A stretch of 64,000 bases of DNA from Salinibacterium sp. G-O1. GTDB taxonomy: Bacteria > Actinomycetota > Actinomycetes > Actinomycetales > Microbacteriaceae. Of this stretch, positions 44,044 through 52,481 are shown in pieces; the stretch's first letter is position 1, and the number at the start of each line of letters is the position of its first letter. Position numbers and translations under genes: made by a program. The notes beneath the pieces are model-generated. The model made no database searches and was not told the DNA's origin. It worked only from the letters and a program-made list of their open reading frames with translations. The stretch lies in assembly GCF_030063305.1 (NCBI RefSeq), contig NZ_JASISV010000003.1:300850-364849 (forward strand), read 5' to 3'.

Positions 44044-44985
44044 ATGCCCATCGCCATCAGCACCACCGAGCTGCGCAAGCGGTACGGCTCAGTCACTGCA
44101 GTGCACAGTCTCGATCTCGCCGTGGAGCGCGGCACGGTGTTCGGCCTGATCGGCCCCAATGGTGCAGGCAAGACGACCGCCCTGCGCATGCTGGTCGACA
44201 TCATCCATCCCACGTCGGGAACACTCCGGGTGCTGGGAGAGGATCCCCGCGCGGCCGGGCCGCAGCTGCGCCGCCGAATCGGATTCGTGCCGGGCGATCT
44301 TCGACTCGATGGTCGCGTTCGTGGGAGGAGTCTTCTGAACCACTACGCCGACATCAGTGGCGATGTGGCCCCCGGCATGATCGATGCGCTCGCCGAACGA
44401 CTGCATCTCGACCTCAACCCGCCTATTCGTGCGCTGTCGAAAGGCAACAGGCAGAAGCTCGGGCTGGTGCAGGCGTTCATGCACCGTCCGGAACTGCTTG
44501 TGCTGGATGAGCCGACGACAGGACTGGATCCGCTCGTGCAGCGAGAATTCCTGCTCATGGTCCGCGAGGCCCGCAATAGCGGGCAAACCGTGCTTCTGAG
44601 CTCCCATGTGCTCAGCGAGATCCAGCAGGCGGCAGACCAGGTGGCGGTACTTAGCCGTGGGCGCGTTGTCGCGCAGGGCGCCGTCGAGTCGCTGCGGTTG
44701 GGCAGCATCCGTCACCTGCGGGCGGGTCTCGCTGACACGACGGTCGACGCGGTGCGCACCGCCCTCGCGCAGCTCTCCCAGTTGGGGCAGATCGAGGTAA
44801 CCGACGGGGACGTCGTGCGACTCACCGCACGGGTGAACGGTGACATCGATGCCGTCATCAAGACCATCGCGCGGTTCCGCCTCGTCGACCTGGCTGTCGA
44901 GGAGCCCGACCTCGAGGAGTCCGTGCTCAGCCTCTACGGCGAACAGGCTCCGGAGTCGAGCGAGAAGGAGAAGAACAATGGCTAG
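44044..44985 (+). CDS. ABC transporter ATP-binding protein
   Basis: The 313-residue ATPase has Walker A GPNGAGKTT (about residues 38-46), a signature LSKGNRQKLGLV, Walker B LLVLDEPTTGLDP and the switch His in LSSHVLSE, followed by a C-terminal regulatory domain (about 220-313). It belongs to the DRA/CcmA export-type group of ATPases that energise ABC-2 permeases. The last codons overlap the permease start by 8 bp. Confidence 0.94.
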   Translation: MPIAISTTELRKRYGSVTAVHSLDLAVERGTVFGLIGPNGAGKTTALRMLVDIIHPTSGTLRVLGEDPRAAGPQLRRRIGFVPGDLRLDGRVRGRSLLNHYADISGDVAPGMIDALAERLHLDLNPPIRALSKGNRQKLGLVQAFMHRPELLVLDEPTTGLDPLVQREFLLMVREARNSGQTVLLSSHVLSEIQQAADQVAVLSRGRVVAQGAVESLRLGSIRHLRAGLADTTVDAVRTALAQLSQLGQIEVTDGDVVRLTARVNGDIDAVIKTIARFRLVDLAVEEPDLEESVLSLYGEQAPESSEKEKNNG

Positions 44986-45778
44986 CGCGCTCCCGGTACT
45001 CCGCCGCTCCTTTGCGGACTCGTGGCGCTCCCTGCTCGGCTGGACCGTCGGGGTCGCGGGGGCACTGGCGCTGTACCTCCCGCTGTATCCCAGCATCAAT
45101 GGCGCCGGGCAGATGGACCAAATGATCGCGAGCATGCCGCCCGAGTTGGTGAAGACTATGGGTATCGAACAGATCAGTTCGGGGCCGGGGTACGTGCAGG
45201 GCACGTTTTACGGTCTCATTGGTGTGCTGTTGCTGACCATCGCGGGTACCTCCTGGGGGGCCTCCGCGATTGCCGGGGCCGAAGAGTCAGGTCGCCTCGA
45301 GCTCGACCTCGCGCACGGGGTGGGACGGCTGCAGTATGCCCTCGAATCCGCCCTCTCGATCGTGGTTCGACTGCTGTGGCTTGGCGGGTTCGCGGCGTTG
45401 ATGGTGATCGTGCTCGACGGGCCGGCGCAGCTAGGCCTGGATGCCGCCAACGTGGTCGCTGCGTCAACCTCACTGGTGGGCCTCACCCTGGTCAGCGCCA
45501 CCATGGCGCTCGCAGTCGGTGCGATCACCGGTCGCCGCAGTATCGCCACGGTGGCCGGTGCCGGGGTCGCTGTGCTTGGCTACGTCATCAACGCCGTCGC
45601 CGCCCAGTCCAGCGACCTCGAAGGCGCGCGGGCCATCTCGCCCTACGCCTGGGCGTTCCGGAACACTCCTCTCGTCGATGGGTTCGACGCGGGTGGGCTC
45701 GTGCTGCTGGTGGGTGTCAGCGCGGCTCTCACGGTCGTGGCCGTGTTCGCCCTGCGACGTCGGGATGTCGTCGGCTGA
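44978..45778 (+). CDS. ABC-2-type permease
   Basis: The 266-residue membrane protein has about six transmembrane helices (the first near residues 20-40) and a short extracytoplasmic loop (GAGQMDQMIASMPPELVKTMG) after helix 1. It ends in RRRDVVG. The start ATG 44978 has AAGGAG upstream and lies inside the ATPase gene. Together they form an exporter of unknown substrate, of the type used for drugs or polyketides. The open frame before 44978 is a shadow. Confidence 0.9.
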   Translation: MASALPVLRRSFADSWRSLLGWTVGVAGALALYLPLYPSINGAGQMDQMIASMPPELVKTMGIEQISSGPGYVQGTFYGLIGVLLLTIAGTSWGASAIAGAEESGRLELDLAHGVGRLQYALESALSIVVRLLWLGGFAALMVIVLDGPAQLGLDAANVVAASTSLVGLTLVSATMALAVGAITGRRSIATVAGAGVAVLGYVINAVAAQSSDLEGARAISPYAWAFRNTPLVDGFDAGGLVLLVGVSAALTVVAVFALRRRDVVG

Positions 45779-45805
45779 GCCGCATCGAGGATCGCAGCGA
45801 CAGAT

Positions 45806-46954
45806 TCACGCGAATGCAGCCGCCATGCGTTCGACGGCTTCTTCCAGCACGCTCGGGTCGCACGCGAAGTTGATCCGCGCATGACCGCGGCCCGCCGCAC
45901 CGAAGGTCGGTCCGGAGTTCAGGGCGACCTTGGCATCCTGCAATACGTGTTCAGCCGGGTCCATTCCGAGCCCCAGGTCACGAAAGTCGAGCCAGCCGAG
46001 GTAGGTCGCAGTGGGACGTCGATAGTGCACCACCGGCAGTCGACGGTGCAGCAGGCTGGCGAGCAACTGGTCGTTGTGCATGATCCGCGAGATCGTCGCA
46101 TCCAGCCATTCCTCGTCGCCATAGGCGGCGACGTTGGCATGCAGGCCCAGGATGCTCGTGCGCGAAGCCACCTCCTGGGGAAAGCTGTCCAGCAGCGCCA
46201 GGGCTCGGGCATCCGAGGGCACCATCAGCGCGCACTTCATGCCGGCCATATTCCAGCCTTTGCTGGCGGACGTGACGGTCACAGCGCGCGCGCCCGCCGC
46301 GGTGGCGACCGCGGCGAACGGTGTGAACACAGCGCCGTGATGCGTGAGCGGAGCGTGCACCTCGTCGGCGATGACCAGCACGTCGTGCCGGGCGGCGAGC
46401 ATCGCGAGGTCGACCAGGGTCTCGCGGTCGTGGGGGAGTCCCAGCGGGTTGTGGGGGTTGCACAGCAGCAGTGCGCGGGCGCCAGAGATGAACGCGGCCT
46501 CTATGCGATCGAGATCGAGGTGCCAACCCTCGACTCCCTCAAGCATGGGCACATCGATGAGGGGAAGCCCGGCCTCCTCGACGAGCTCGAAGAATGGTGG
46601 GTAGACCGGCGAACTCACGACGACCGGCGACCCCGGCGCGACTCCGAATCGGAGGCTCTCGACGATGCCCACGCTCACGTCGGTGGCAACTCGCACCCAG
46701 GCCGGGTCGGCCTCCCAGCCCCAGCGGCGCGAGGCGAACTGGGTGAAGGCATCGGCCAGCGGTCCCGCCGAATCGATGTAGCCGAGATCTGATGTCTTTA
46801 CCCGCTCGATGATCGCCTCGCGGATGCGCTCAGACACCGGATAGTCCATCTCGGCGACGAACAGCGGCAGCACGCCTTCCGGGTAGCGCGTCCACTTCAG
46901 CGATGAGCGCGACGATCGCAGCAGGTCTGCTGGTTCGGACGATGCGATGGACAT
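45806..46954 (-). CDS. PLP-dependent aminotransferase / C-S lyase (MalY/PatB type)
   Basis: The 382-residue fold-type I PLP enzyme begins with SLKWTRYPEGVLPLFVAEMDYP, as MalY/PatB proteins do, and has CNPHNPLG, the PLP-binding Asp in VIADEVHAPL and the Schiff-base Lys in SASKGWNMAG. MalY/PatB enzymes cleave cystathionine or related thioethers and some act as aminotransferases. ATG 46954 is used; the open frame to 47038 is non-coding in character. The gene converges on the ABC permease gene. Confidence 0.92.
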   Translation of the reverse strand: MSIASSEPADLLRSSRSSLKWTRYPEGVLPLFVAEMDYPVSERIREAIIERVKTSDLGYIDSAGPLADAFTQFASRRWGWEADPAWVRVATDVSVGIVESLRFGVAPGSPVVVSSPVYPPFFELVEEAGLPLIDVPMLEGVEGWHLDLDRIEAAFISGARALLLCNPHNPLGLPHDRETLVDLAMLAARHDVLVIADEVHAPLTHHGAVFTPFAAVATAAGARAVTVTSASKGWNMAGMKCALMVPSDARALALLDSFPQEVASRTSILGLHANVAAYGDEEWLDATISRIMHNDQLLASLLHRRLPVVHYRRPTATYLGWLDFRDLGLGMDPAEHVLQDAKVALNSGPTFGAAGRGHARINFACDPSVLEEAVERMAAAFA

Positions 46955-47101
46955 GACCCAAGCCTGCGCCACTTCCGCACATCGCGCCACTTTGCGCGTC
47001 ATCCGGGGTAGCACGTGGTGCCAGCTGCGATGAACCAACCCGGGAATATTGTCGAGTTGTATGCGTTTGTATAGATATTCACTCTAACTTCAGGGAGCAT
47101 C

Positions 47102-48070
47102 ATGGTTGCCGCAACATCCGGTCTTCACCACGTCACCGCGATCGGCGGGGACCCACAGAAGAACATCGACTTCTACATCACCGGACTGGGGCTGCGTCTG
47201 GTCAAACGAACCGTCAACTTCGACGATCCGAGCACGTACCACCTCTATTACGGTGACGAGGCGGGTCAGCCCGGTTCACTGATGACGTTCTTTCCCTGGA
47301 AGGGCGTGCCTAAAGGCCGCATCGGCTCGGGGCAGTCGACGTCGACCGCGTTCTCTGTTCCCGCCGGCAGTCTCGGCTGGTGGAGTGAGCATTTCGACCG
47401 GCTCGGCGTCTCCAGCGAGATCACGACCGAGCGCTCCGACGAAGAGCGCCTCTCGCTGCGTGACCCCGACGGGCTGCAGCTTGACCTGATCGCCAGCTCC
47501 ACCGCCGACCCGCGTAATCCGTGGGATTCCGCCTCGGTTCCCGCCGAATATGCCGTTCGCGGTCAGCACTCCTCGGTACTGACGGTTCGGGATGCCGCGG
47601 GAACCGTCGCGCTTCTCACCGAAGATCTCGGGCTGCACGTGATCTCCGAGGTGGGGAACCGCACAAGGCTGGCAGCGGGGGACGCGTTGCCAGGCAACAT
47701 CGTCGACGTGATCTCTCATCCGTCGGCTCCCGTCGGCCTCACCGCGGGCGGCACCGTGCACCACATCGCGTTCCGGGTGCCCGACCAGGCGACGCAGCAG
47801 CAGTGGCGCGACGAACTGGTTGGTCGGGGTTACCAGGTCACGGCCATCCTCGATCGGCAGTACTTCACCTCGATCTACTTCAGGGAGCCGGGCGGAGTTC
47901 TGTTCGAGATCGCGACGGACACACCCGGGTTCGACATCGACGAGCCGCTGCTCGAGCTCGGTCGCAGCCTGAAACTGCCGCCGTGGCTCGAGCCGTCGCG
48001 TGACGACATCGAGCATGCCGTCATTCCCATCACGGTGCCGGCAGAGAACAACCCGGCCAGCCATGAGTGA
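47102..48070 (+). CDS. VOC-family ring-cleaving dioxygenase-like protein (MhqO-like)
   Basis: The 322-residue protein has two glyoxalase/VOC modules. The first begins GLHHVTAIGGD (metal His near residue 10) and the second contains VHHIAFRVP and EPGGVLFEIATD (metal His and Glu). This is the layout of MhqO/MhqA/MhqE proteins that confer resistance to quinones and catechols. AGGGAG stands upstream of the ATG. It overlaps the next gene, an MhqD-like hydrolase, by 8 bp, which strengthens the assignment. Confidence 0.87.
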   Translation: MVAATSGLHHVTAIGGDPQKNIDFYITGLGLRLVKRTVNFDDPSTYHLYYGDEAGQPGSLMTFFPWKGVPKGRIGSGQSTSTAFSVPAGSLGWWSEHFDRLGVSSEITTERSDEERLSLRDPDGLQLDLIASSTADPRNPWDSASVPAEYAVRGQHSSVLTVRDAAGTVALLTEDLGLHVISEVGNRTRLAAGDALPGNIVDVISHPSAPVGLTAGGTVHHIAFRVPDQATQQQWRDELVGRGYQVTAILDRQYFTSIYFREPGGVLFEIATDTPGFDIDEPLLELGRSLKLPPWLEPSRDDIEHAVIPITVPAENNPASHE

Positions 48071-48689
48071 CCCATCGACGTGGCAGCACGTCTTCGAGGA
48101 CGGCGAGGGGCCCGTGCTGCTGGCGCTTCACGGTACGGGCGGCAACGAGCGCGACATCCTGCCGCTGGCGCATGCCGTCGACCCCATGACAGCAGTGCTC
48201 GCGCCTCGCGGGCAGGTGTCTGAGGGCGGCGCGCTTCGCTGGTTCCGCCGACTGGCGGAGGGAGTGTTCGACGTGGACGACGTGGTCGTACGGGCTGGTG
48301 ATCTCGCCGACTTCGTGGAGTGGGCCGTCGAGCGATACGCGCTTCAGGGTCGGCGCATCGTCGCCGTCGGCTTTTCCAACGGAGCCAACGTGGGTCTCGC
48401 GACGGCCGCGCTCTACCCCCAGGTCGTCCCCGAGGTCATCGCCTTCTCGGGCATGTACCCCTTCGCCGGCCGACCGCTCACCGACAGACTCGACGGCAGC
48501 AGGATGCTGCTGGCCAACGGTTCTCATGACCCGATGGCCCCAGCCACGAGTGTGACCAGGCTCACGACGCAACTCCGGGAGCAAGGCGCCCAGGTGACCC
48601 GCCACAAGCGCGCAGGCGGTCATGGAATCGACGCGGAGGATCTCGACGCGGCGCGCCGGTGGCTGGGACTAGCCTCGAGTCGTGGATGA
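48063..48689 (+). CDS. Phospholipase/carboxylesterase-family hydrolase (MhqD-like)
   Basis: The 208-residue alpha/beta hydrolase has LLALHGTGGNERD (oxyanion loop), the nucleophile elbow GFSNGANVG, NGSHDPMAP (acid) and GGHGID (His). The same arrangement occurs in MhqD of Bacillus subtilis, which is paired with MhqO in quinone detoxification. ATG 48063 lies inside the VOC gene; the frame from 48000 is a shadow. Its end overlaps the next gene by 8 bp. Confidence 0.88.
   Translation: MSDPSTWQHVFEDGEGPVLLALHGTGGNERDILPLAHAVDPMTAVLAPRGQVSEGGALRWFRRLAEGVFDVDDVVVRAGDLADFVEWAVERYALQGRRIVAVGFSNGANVGLATAALYPQVVPEVIAFSGMYPFAGRPLTDRLDGSRMLLANGSHDPMAPATSVTRLTTQLREQGAQVTRHKRAGGHGIDAEDLDAARRWLGLASSRG
48670..48675 (+). 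promoter_or_regulatory. -10 element (leaderless) of the PLP lyase gene
   Basis: TAGCCT lies in the end of the MhqD-like gene and finishes six bases before GTG 48682. Confidence 0.4.
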
Positions 48690-49851
48690 GACAGTGCTGG
48701 GCTCGTGGGCCAAATCGTTCCCCCCAACGAGCTGGGGAGTGTCTGCCGACCGCTTCGTTGCGACCCAGCCTCACCTGTCGGACTTCGCAACGCCGCTGCT
48801 GACGATTGACAGCAGGGCCACGGCGCACAACGTCGAGGTGATGGCTGCGTGGCTGACCGAACGTGGCCTCCAGATTGCCCCGCACGGCAAGACGACTATG
48901 GCGCCGAAGCTGTGGCAGCAACTTCTGGACGGGGGAGCGTGGGGGATCACCCTCGCCACCGCCTGGCAGGTGCAGCTCGCGCGGTCGTTCGGGTTCTCGC
49001 GCATCATCCTCGCGAACGAACTCATCGACCCCGTGGCTTTGGCCTGGCTGGGCGCAGAACTAGCCGACCCCGATTTCGGGTTTCTGTGCTGGGTCGACAG
49101 CGTTGAGGCCGTCGAGCTCATGCGGCGCGGGCTGAGCTCAGCCGCGCGACCGGTCGACGTCGCCGTCGAGCTGGGTTCGACGGGTGGTCGTACCGGGGCG
49201 CGCTCGGTCGAGCAGGCCCTCGCGGTGGCGGCCGCCGTCGAAGCAGCACCGGAGCTGCGGCTTGCGGGTGTCGCCGGCTATGAGGGCTCCTACGGAAACG
49301 ACCGCACCGACGGGTCGGTGGGGGCCGTGCAGCACTTTCTGGATCGCCTGGTTGCGGTCCACGATGCGATCCAGTGGGATGTCCGGCCGATCGTTACTGC
49401 GGGCGGCAGCGCGTTCTTCGACCTGGTCGCCGACACGTTCGCCCCCCTGGTCGACAGGGCAACGGTCATCCTGCGCTCGGGTGCGTTCCAAGTTCATGAC
49501 GACGGCTTCTACGACGCCGTGACCCCGATGCCGCAACTGAAGGCTGCAATGCACGGGTGGGCGCGGGTGATCTCCCGGCCGGAGGCGTCGCTGGCGATCC
49601 TGGATGGCGGCAAGCGCGACTTTCCCTACGATCTGGGTCTGCCGGCCGCGCGGTTCGGCAGGGTCGAGCGGATCAACGACCAGCACTCTTATCTTCGGCT
49701 GACAGGCGAAGCGCCAGCAGTCGGCGACGTTCTCAGGCTGGGGCTGTCACACCCGTGCACCGCGTTCGACAAATGGCGCGCCATCCCCATGATCGAGGAT
49801 GCGAGCGCGGAGGATCCGCTCGTCACCGATGTCGTGCTGACCTACTTCTAA
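48682..49851 (+). CDS. PLP-dependent amino acid aldolase/deaminase (alanine-racemase fold, D-threonine aldolase-like)
   Basis: The 389-residue fold-type III enzyme has the PLP Lys in IAPHGKTTMAP (about residue 73), VAVELGSTGGRTGARS, AGVAGYEGSYG and the C-terminal D-serine-dehydratase-like domain with the metal-binding pattern DQHSYL and SHPCTAFDKW. Such enzymes act on D-threonine, D-serine or 3-hydroxy amino acids. GTG 48682 overlaps the previous stop; a leaderless-type -10 suggests its own transcript in addition. Confidence 0.87.
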   Translation: MDETVLGSWAKSFPPTSWGVSADRFVATQPHLSDFATPLLTIDSRATAHNVEVMAAWLTERGLQIAPHGKTTMAPKLWQQLLDGGAWGITLATAWQVQLARSFGFSRIILANELIDPVALAWLGAELADPDFGFLCWVDSVEAVELMRRGLSSAARPVDVAVELGSTGGRTGARSVEQALAVAAAVEAAPELRLAGVAGYEGSYGNDRTDGSVGAVQHFLDRLVAVHDAIQWDVRPIVTAGGSAFFDLVADTFAPLVDRATVILRSGAFQVHDDGFYDAVTPMPQLKAAMHGWARVISRPEASLAILDGGKRDFPYDLGLPAARFGRVERINDQHSYLRLTGEAPAVGDVLRLGLSHPCTAFDKWRAIPMIEDASAEDPLVTDVVLTYF

Positions 49852-49862
49852 CGCGGGACTAG

Positions 49863-50552
49863 CTACGGCAGCCAGCCCATCGGATCGGTTCGGGTGCCGT
49901 TGACGTAGACCTCGAAGTGCAGGTGGGCGACCGTCACGTATCCGGTGTCTCCGACGGAACCGATCATCTGGCCGGCGCCGACCGACTGGCCGACCGAGAC
50001 GGTGGGTGAACCCGAGATCATGTGCGAGTAAAGGGTGGAGACGCCGCCGCCGTGATCGATCTTCACGTACTGGCCCCAGCCGCCATCAAACCCCACTGTG
50101 GTGACGACTCCGGGGGACGCTGCGACGATCGCCTGACCGTAGCTGCCCATGATGTCGATGCCGCCGTGGAATTCGGAACCGCGGTAGCCGAAGCCGTCAT
50201 TGATGCCAGCGTTGACGGGCCAGGTGGCGAGCGCTCCGGAGACGTTGGCGTACGCGACGCTGTACTGCGGAACGGCGATCGCAACGGGCTCCGGCTCCGG
50301 CTCTGGCGGGTCCGTGATTCCGAAGGCGTCACGCTCGGTGGGGGCCGCGACGGCGGCCGAGGCGACGAGCGCCTGCGGGTCTGCTGTGCGAGTGCTCGAG
50401 ACCGAGCCGGACTCGGCGAAGGCAGCCTGCGATGCGTCGGGAAGAGCTGAGGTGGGGATACTTGCACCCATGACCAGCGCAGCGATCGCGCAGATTGTCA
50501 GTGTTCGTTTCACGAATCTCGTTTCGAGTTTGCGTGTGCCCAGTGTGGACAC
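49863..50552 (-). CDS. M23-family peptidoglycan endopeptidase (secreted)
   Basis: The 229-residue protein has a signal peptide (RTLTICAIAALVMG), a Pro/Glu-rich linker (about residues 72-92) and a C-terminal M23 (LytM) domain with both zinc motifs intact: FHGGIDIMG (H-x3-D) and HLHFEVYVNG (HxH). It should cleave peptide cross-links of the cell wall. Two GTG starts are possible, 50552 and 50513; the second leaves the signal peptide at the very start. It has a long leader of about 120 nt from a predicted promoter. Confidence 0.9.
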   Translation of the reverse strand: MSTLGTRKLETRFVKRTLTICAIAALVMGASIPTSALPDASQAAFAESGSVSSTRTADPQALVASAAVAAPTERDAFGITDPPEPEPEPVAIAVPQYSVAYANVSGALATWPVNAGINDGFGYRGSEFHGGIDIMGSYGQAIVAASPGVVTTVGFDGGWGQYVKIDHGGGVSTLYSHMISGSPTVSVGQSVGAGQMIGSVGDTGYVTVAHLHFEVYVNGTRTDPMGWLP

Positions 50553-50554
50553 TG
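50541..50554. repeat. Palindrome over the start of the M23 gene
   Basis: CAGTGT and ACACTG are perfect 6-bp arms around GG and cover the GTG at 50552. It could form a small hairpin at the translation start. Confidence 0.35.
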
Positions 50555-50671
50555 TCAGCTGAAAGCGCGTTTCGCCACCGCGGTTGCGACCGCTAGGGCG
50601 GCCTCGGGAACCGGGGGCACTGACTTCTTTTGCTGTCAGTCCGAGATCAAAACGGACCGACGGGACCCTTA

Positions 50672-50700
50672 AAGTTACATTCCGGACACGATTTGTGCAA
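50672..50700 (-). promoter_or_regulatory. Predicted sigma-70-type promoter of the M23 gene
   Basis: On the minus strand TTGCAC (50700-50695) and TAACTT (50677-50672) are separated by 17 bp. The following leader contains a small hairpin (ACTGAC/GTCAGT near 50619-50640). Confidence 0.6.
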
Positions 50701-50702
50701 CC

Positions 50703-50736
50703 GTGAGGGCGGCCGGTCGCTCCGATCCGCCCTCAC
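50703..50736 (-). terminator. Terminator of the permease gene
   Basis: Perfect 10-bp arms GTGAGGGCGG / CCGCCCTCAC surround a 14-base loop just after the permease stop codon and just before the M23 promoter. Confidence 0.7.
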
Positions 50737-50743
50737 TGCCGCG

Positions 50744-52279
50744 TTATTTCCGGTCTAATTCAGACTCCATCGCGTCGTATCCTTCGGTCTGCGGGTCTCC
50801 GTGAAGGCCCCCGCTGAGCGCGTACTCCTCCTCGGGTGAGAGCACCAGACGGTGACGCCCGTACACGGCAAACCCGATGAGGATCAGCACGTACACGATC
50901 ACGATGGCAATGATCGCCGGCTGGAAGGTCGGGTTGATGAGGAACCCGAGGAACACCAACGCCGAGAGGATCGCCGCAATGTAGGCGCCCGGCAGGCCCC
51001 ACGGGCTGCGATAGGGCCGACTCGCGTTAGGGAACTTCCGACGCAGGATGATGAACGACACCATCTGCAGGAAGTAGGCGACGACGGCTCCCCACACCGC
51101 AATGTTCAGGATGATCGCACCGGCAACCGAGGCGACACCTTCCGATGCGACGCTGCTGAGCACGTCCAGCACCACGAGGGCGATGAAGCCCAGGATGGCC
51201 CCAACCACGAGGGCTACCCACGGAGTCTGGCGCTTTCCCGTGAGGGAGAAGAACTTCGGGTAGTAGCCGGCGCGAGACAGGGAGTACATGTTGCGGCCGT
51301 AGGCGAACATGATGCCCTGCAGGGATGCCAGCAGCCCGACCAGCGCGAAGAGGGCCAGAACCGCGGCGAGCTCGTCGCCGACCATGGCGCGGAAACCGTC
51401 GAGCAGTGGCTCGCCGGAGACTCCGGTCGCCTGAGCGCCAATGATGCCAGTGTTCAGGAACAGCACGAGCAGGCCGGTGACGATCAGGGTTCCGCGGGCC
51501 AGGAATCCGGCCTTCGGGATGTCGCGGCTCGGGTTGTGAGCCTCCTCCGCAGCGAGCGGCAGCTCCTCGATCCCGAGGAAGAACCACATCGCGAAGGGCA
51601 GCGCGAACAGGATCGGCAGAACGCCGTGCGGCAGGAACGCGGTCTGACCCGGGTCGGGGACGATGTCGAACAGCTTGTCGACGCTGAACAGCCCGGAGGT
51701 TGCCGCCATCACCGAGAACACCAGCAGGATGCCGATGGAGATGATCGAGACGACGATCGCGAAGGTGAACGAGATGTTGGCGCCCGCGGAGTTCAGCGTG
51801 ACGAACACGACGTAGAGCACGATCCACCAGATCCACATGCTGCCCGAGAGGTCGAAATTGAGCAGCTCCGACGTTATGCCGTTCGCGTATTGCGCGGAGA
51901 AGAAGACGATGACCGCGGTGGTGGCGACGTACTCGATGGTTTCGGCCAGGCCGGTGACCAGTCCGCCCCACGGGCCCAGCGCCGATCGGGCGAAGGAGTA
52001 TGCGCCGCCGGTGTGGGGCATGGCTGCGGCCATCTCCCCGATCGAGAAGATCATGCCGTAGTACATGGCTACGAGGATCACGAAGGCGATCAGCATGCCG
52101 CCGAATCCGGCGAAGTCGATGCCAAAGTTCCAGCCCGAGAAGTCACCGGAGATGACCGCGGCGACCGCGAGACCCCACAGGCCCCAGATGCCAGCGCTTC
52201 GCTTCAGCTTTCGCTTTTCGAAGTAGCCCTCGCCCGCGGAGGTGTATTTCACTCCGGAGACGCTTCTGCTCTCTGTCAT
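50744..52279 (-). CDS. APC-family amino acid/amine permease (ethanolamine-permease-like)
   Basis: The 511-residue membrane protein has about twelve transmembrane helices and the APC features GDFSGWNFGIDFAGFGGML in the first helices, GEMAAAMPHTGGAYSFAR and the conserved GIEELPLAAEE. This sequence type is close to ethanolamine permeases of the APC family. The long open frame to 52663 is ignored because ATG 52279 has GAAGGAC seven bases upstream. It diverges from the gamma-glutamylation operon, so it probably brings in the amine that operon degrades. Confidence 0.87.
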   Translation of the reverse strand: MTESRSVSGVKYTSAGEGYFEKRKLKRSAGIWGLWGLAVAAVISGDFSGWNFGIDFAGFGGMLIAFVILVAMYYGMIFSIGEMAAAMPHTGGAYSFARSALGPWGGLVTGLAETIEYVATTAVIVFFSAQYANGITSELLNFDLSGSMWIWWIVLYVVFVTLNSAGANISFTFAIVVSIISIGILLVFSVMAATSGLFSVDKLFDIVPDPGQTAFLPHGVLPILFALPFAMWFFLGIEELPLAAEEAHNPSRDIPKAGFLARGTLIVTGLLVLFLNTGIIGAQATGVSGEPLLDGFRAMVGDELAAVLALFALVGLLASLQGIMFAYGRNMYSLSRAGYYPKFFSLTGKRQTPWVALVVGAILGFIALVVLDVLSSVASEGVASVAGAIILNIAVWGAVVAYFLQMVSFIILRRKFPNASRPYRSPWGLPGAYIAAILSALVFLGFLINPTFQPAIIAIVIVYVLILIGFAVYGRHRLVLSPEEEYALSGGLHGDPQTEGYDAMESELDRK

Positions 52280-52358
52280 AACTGTCCTTCCAGTGCACGA
52301 TCGGGTGCGCGACACCATCGAGACTCCAGCGTCTGCGCTTATCGAGAGCATGGCCTCT

Positions 52359-52407
52359 ATTGGTACCCAATGTCTACCTTTGGATGTTAAATACGCGTTA
52401 CATTGGG
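52359..52407. promoter_or_regulatory. Candidate operator in the divergent permease / GS-like promoter region
   Basis: ATTGG-TAC-CCAAT (52359-52371) is a perfect short palindrome. CCCAATGT (52366-52373) is repeated inverted as ACATTGGG (52400-52407). The sites lie between the two divergent starts and would suit the GntR/FadR-family regulator encoded at the end of the operon. Confidence 0.45.
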
Positions 52408-52481
52408 CGAGCATCCCTCGATGACGCTGTGGTGTAATGGTCGGAACAGTCGGCGTAGCCGGCATTGCAGAGGAGCAATCG

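Noticed and set aside
50553..50671. c-di-AMP (ydaO) riboswitch upstream of the M23 gene
   Set aside because: The gene class fits, but the conserved riboswitch segments could not be matched on the transcribed (minus) strand; a GGGAACC-like string is on the wrong strand.
50852..52390. 512-codon open frame opposite the permease gene
   Set aside because: Extremely charged product with no hydrophobic core, mirror of permease codons; the permease has twelve helices and a good start.
52437..52481. ATG 52437 as the start of the GS-like gene
   Set aside because: No ribosome-binding site precedes it, whereas GTG 52482 has GAGGAG at ideal spacing.
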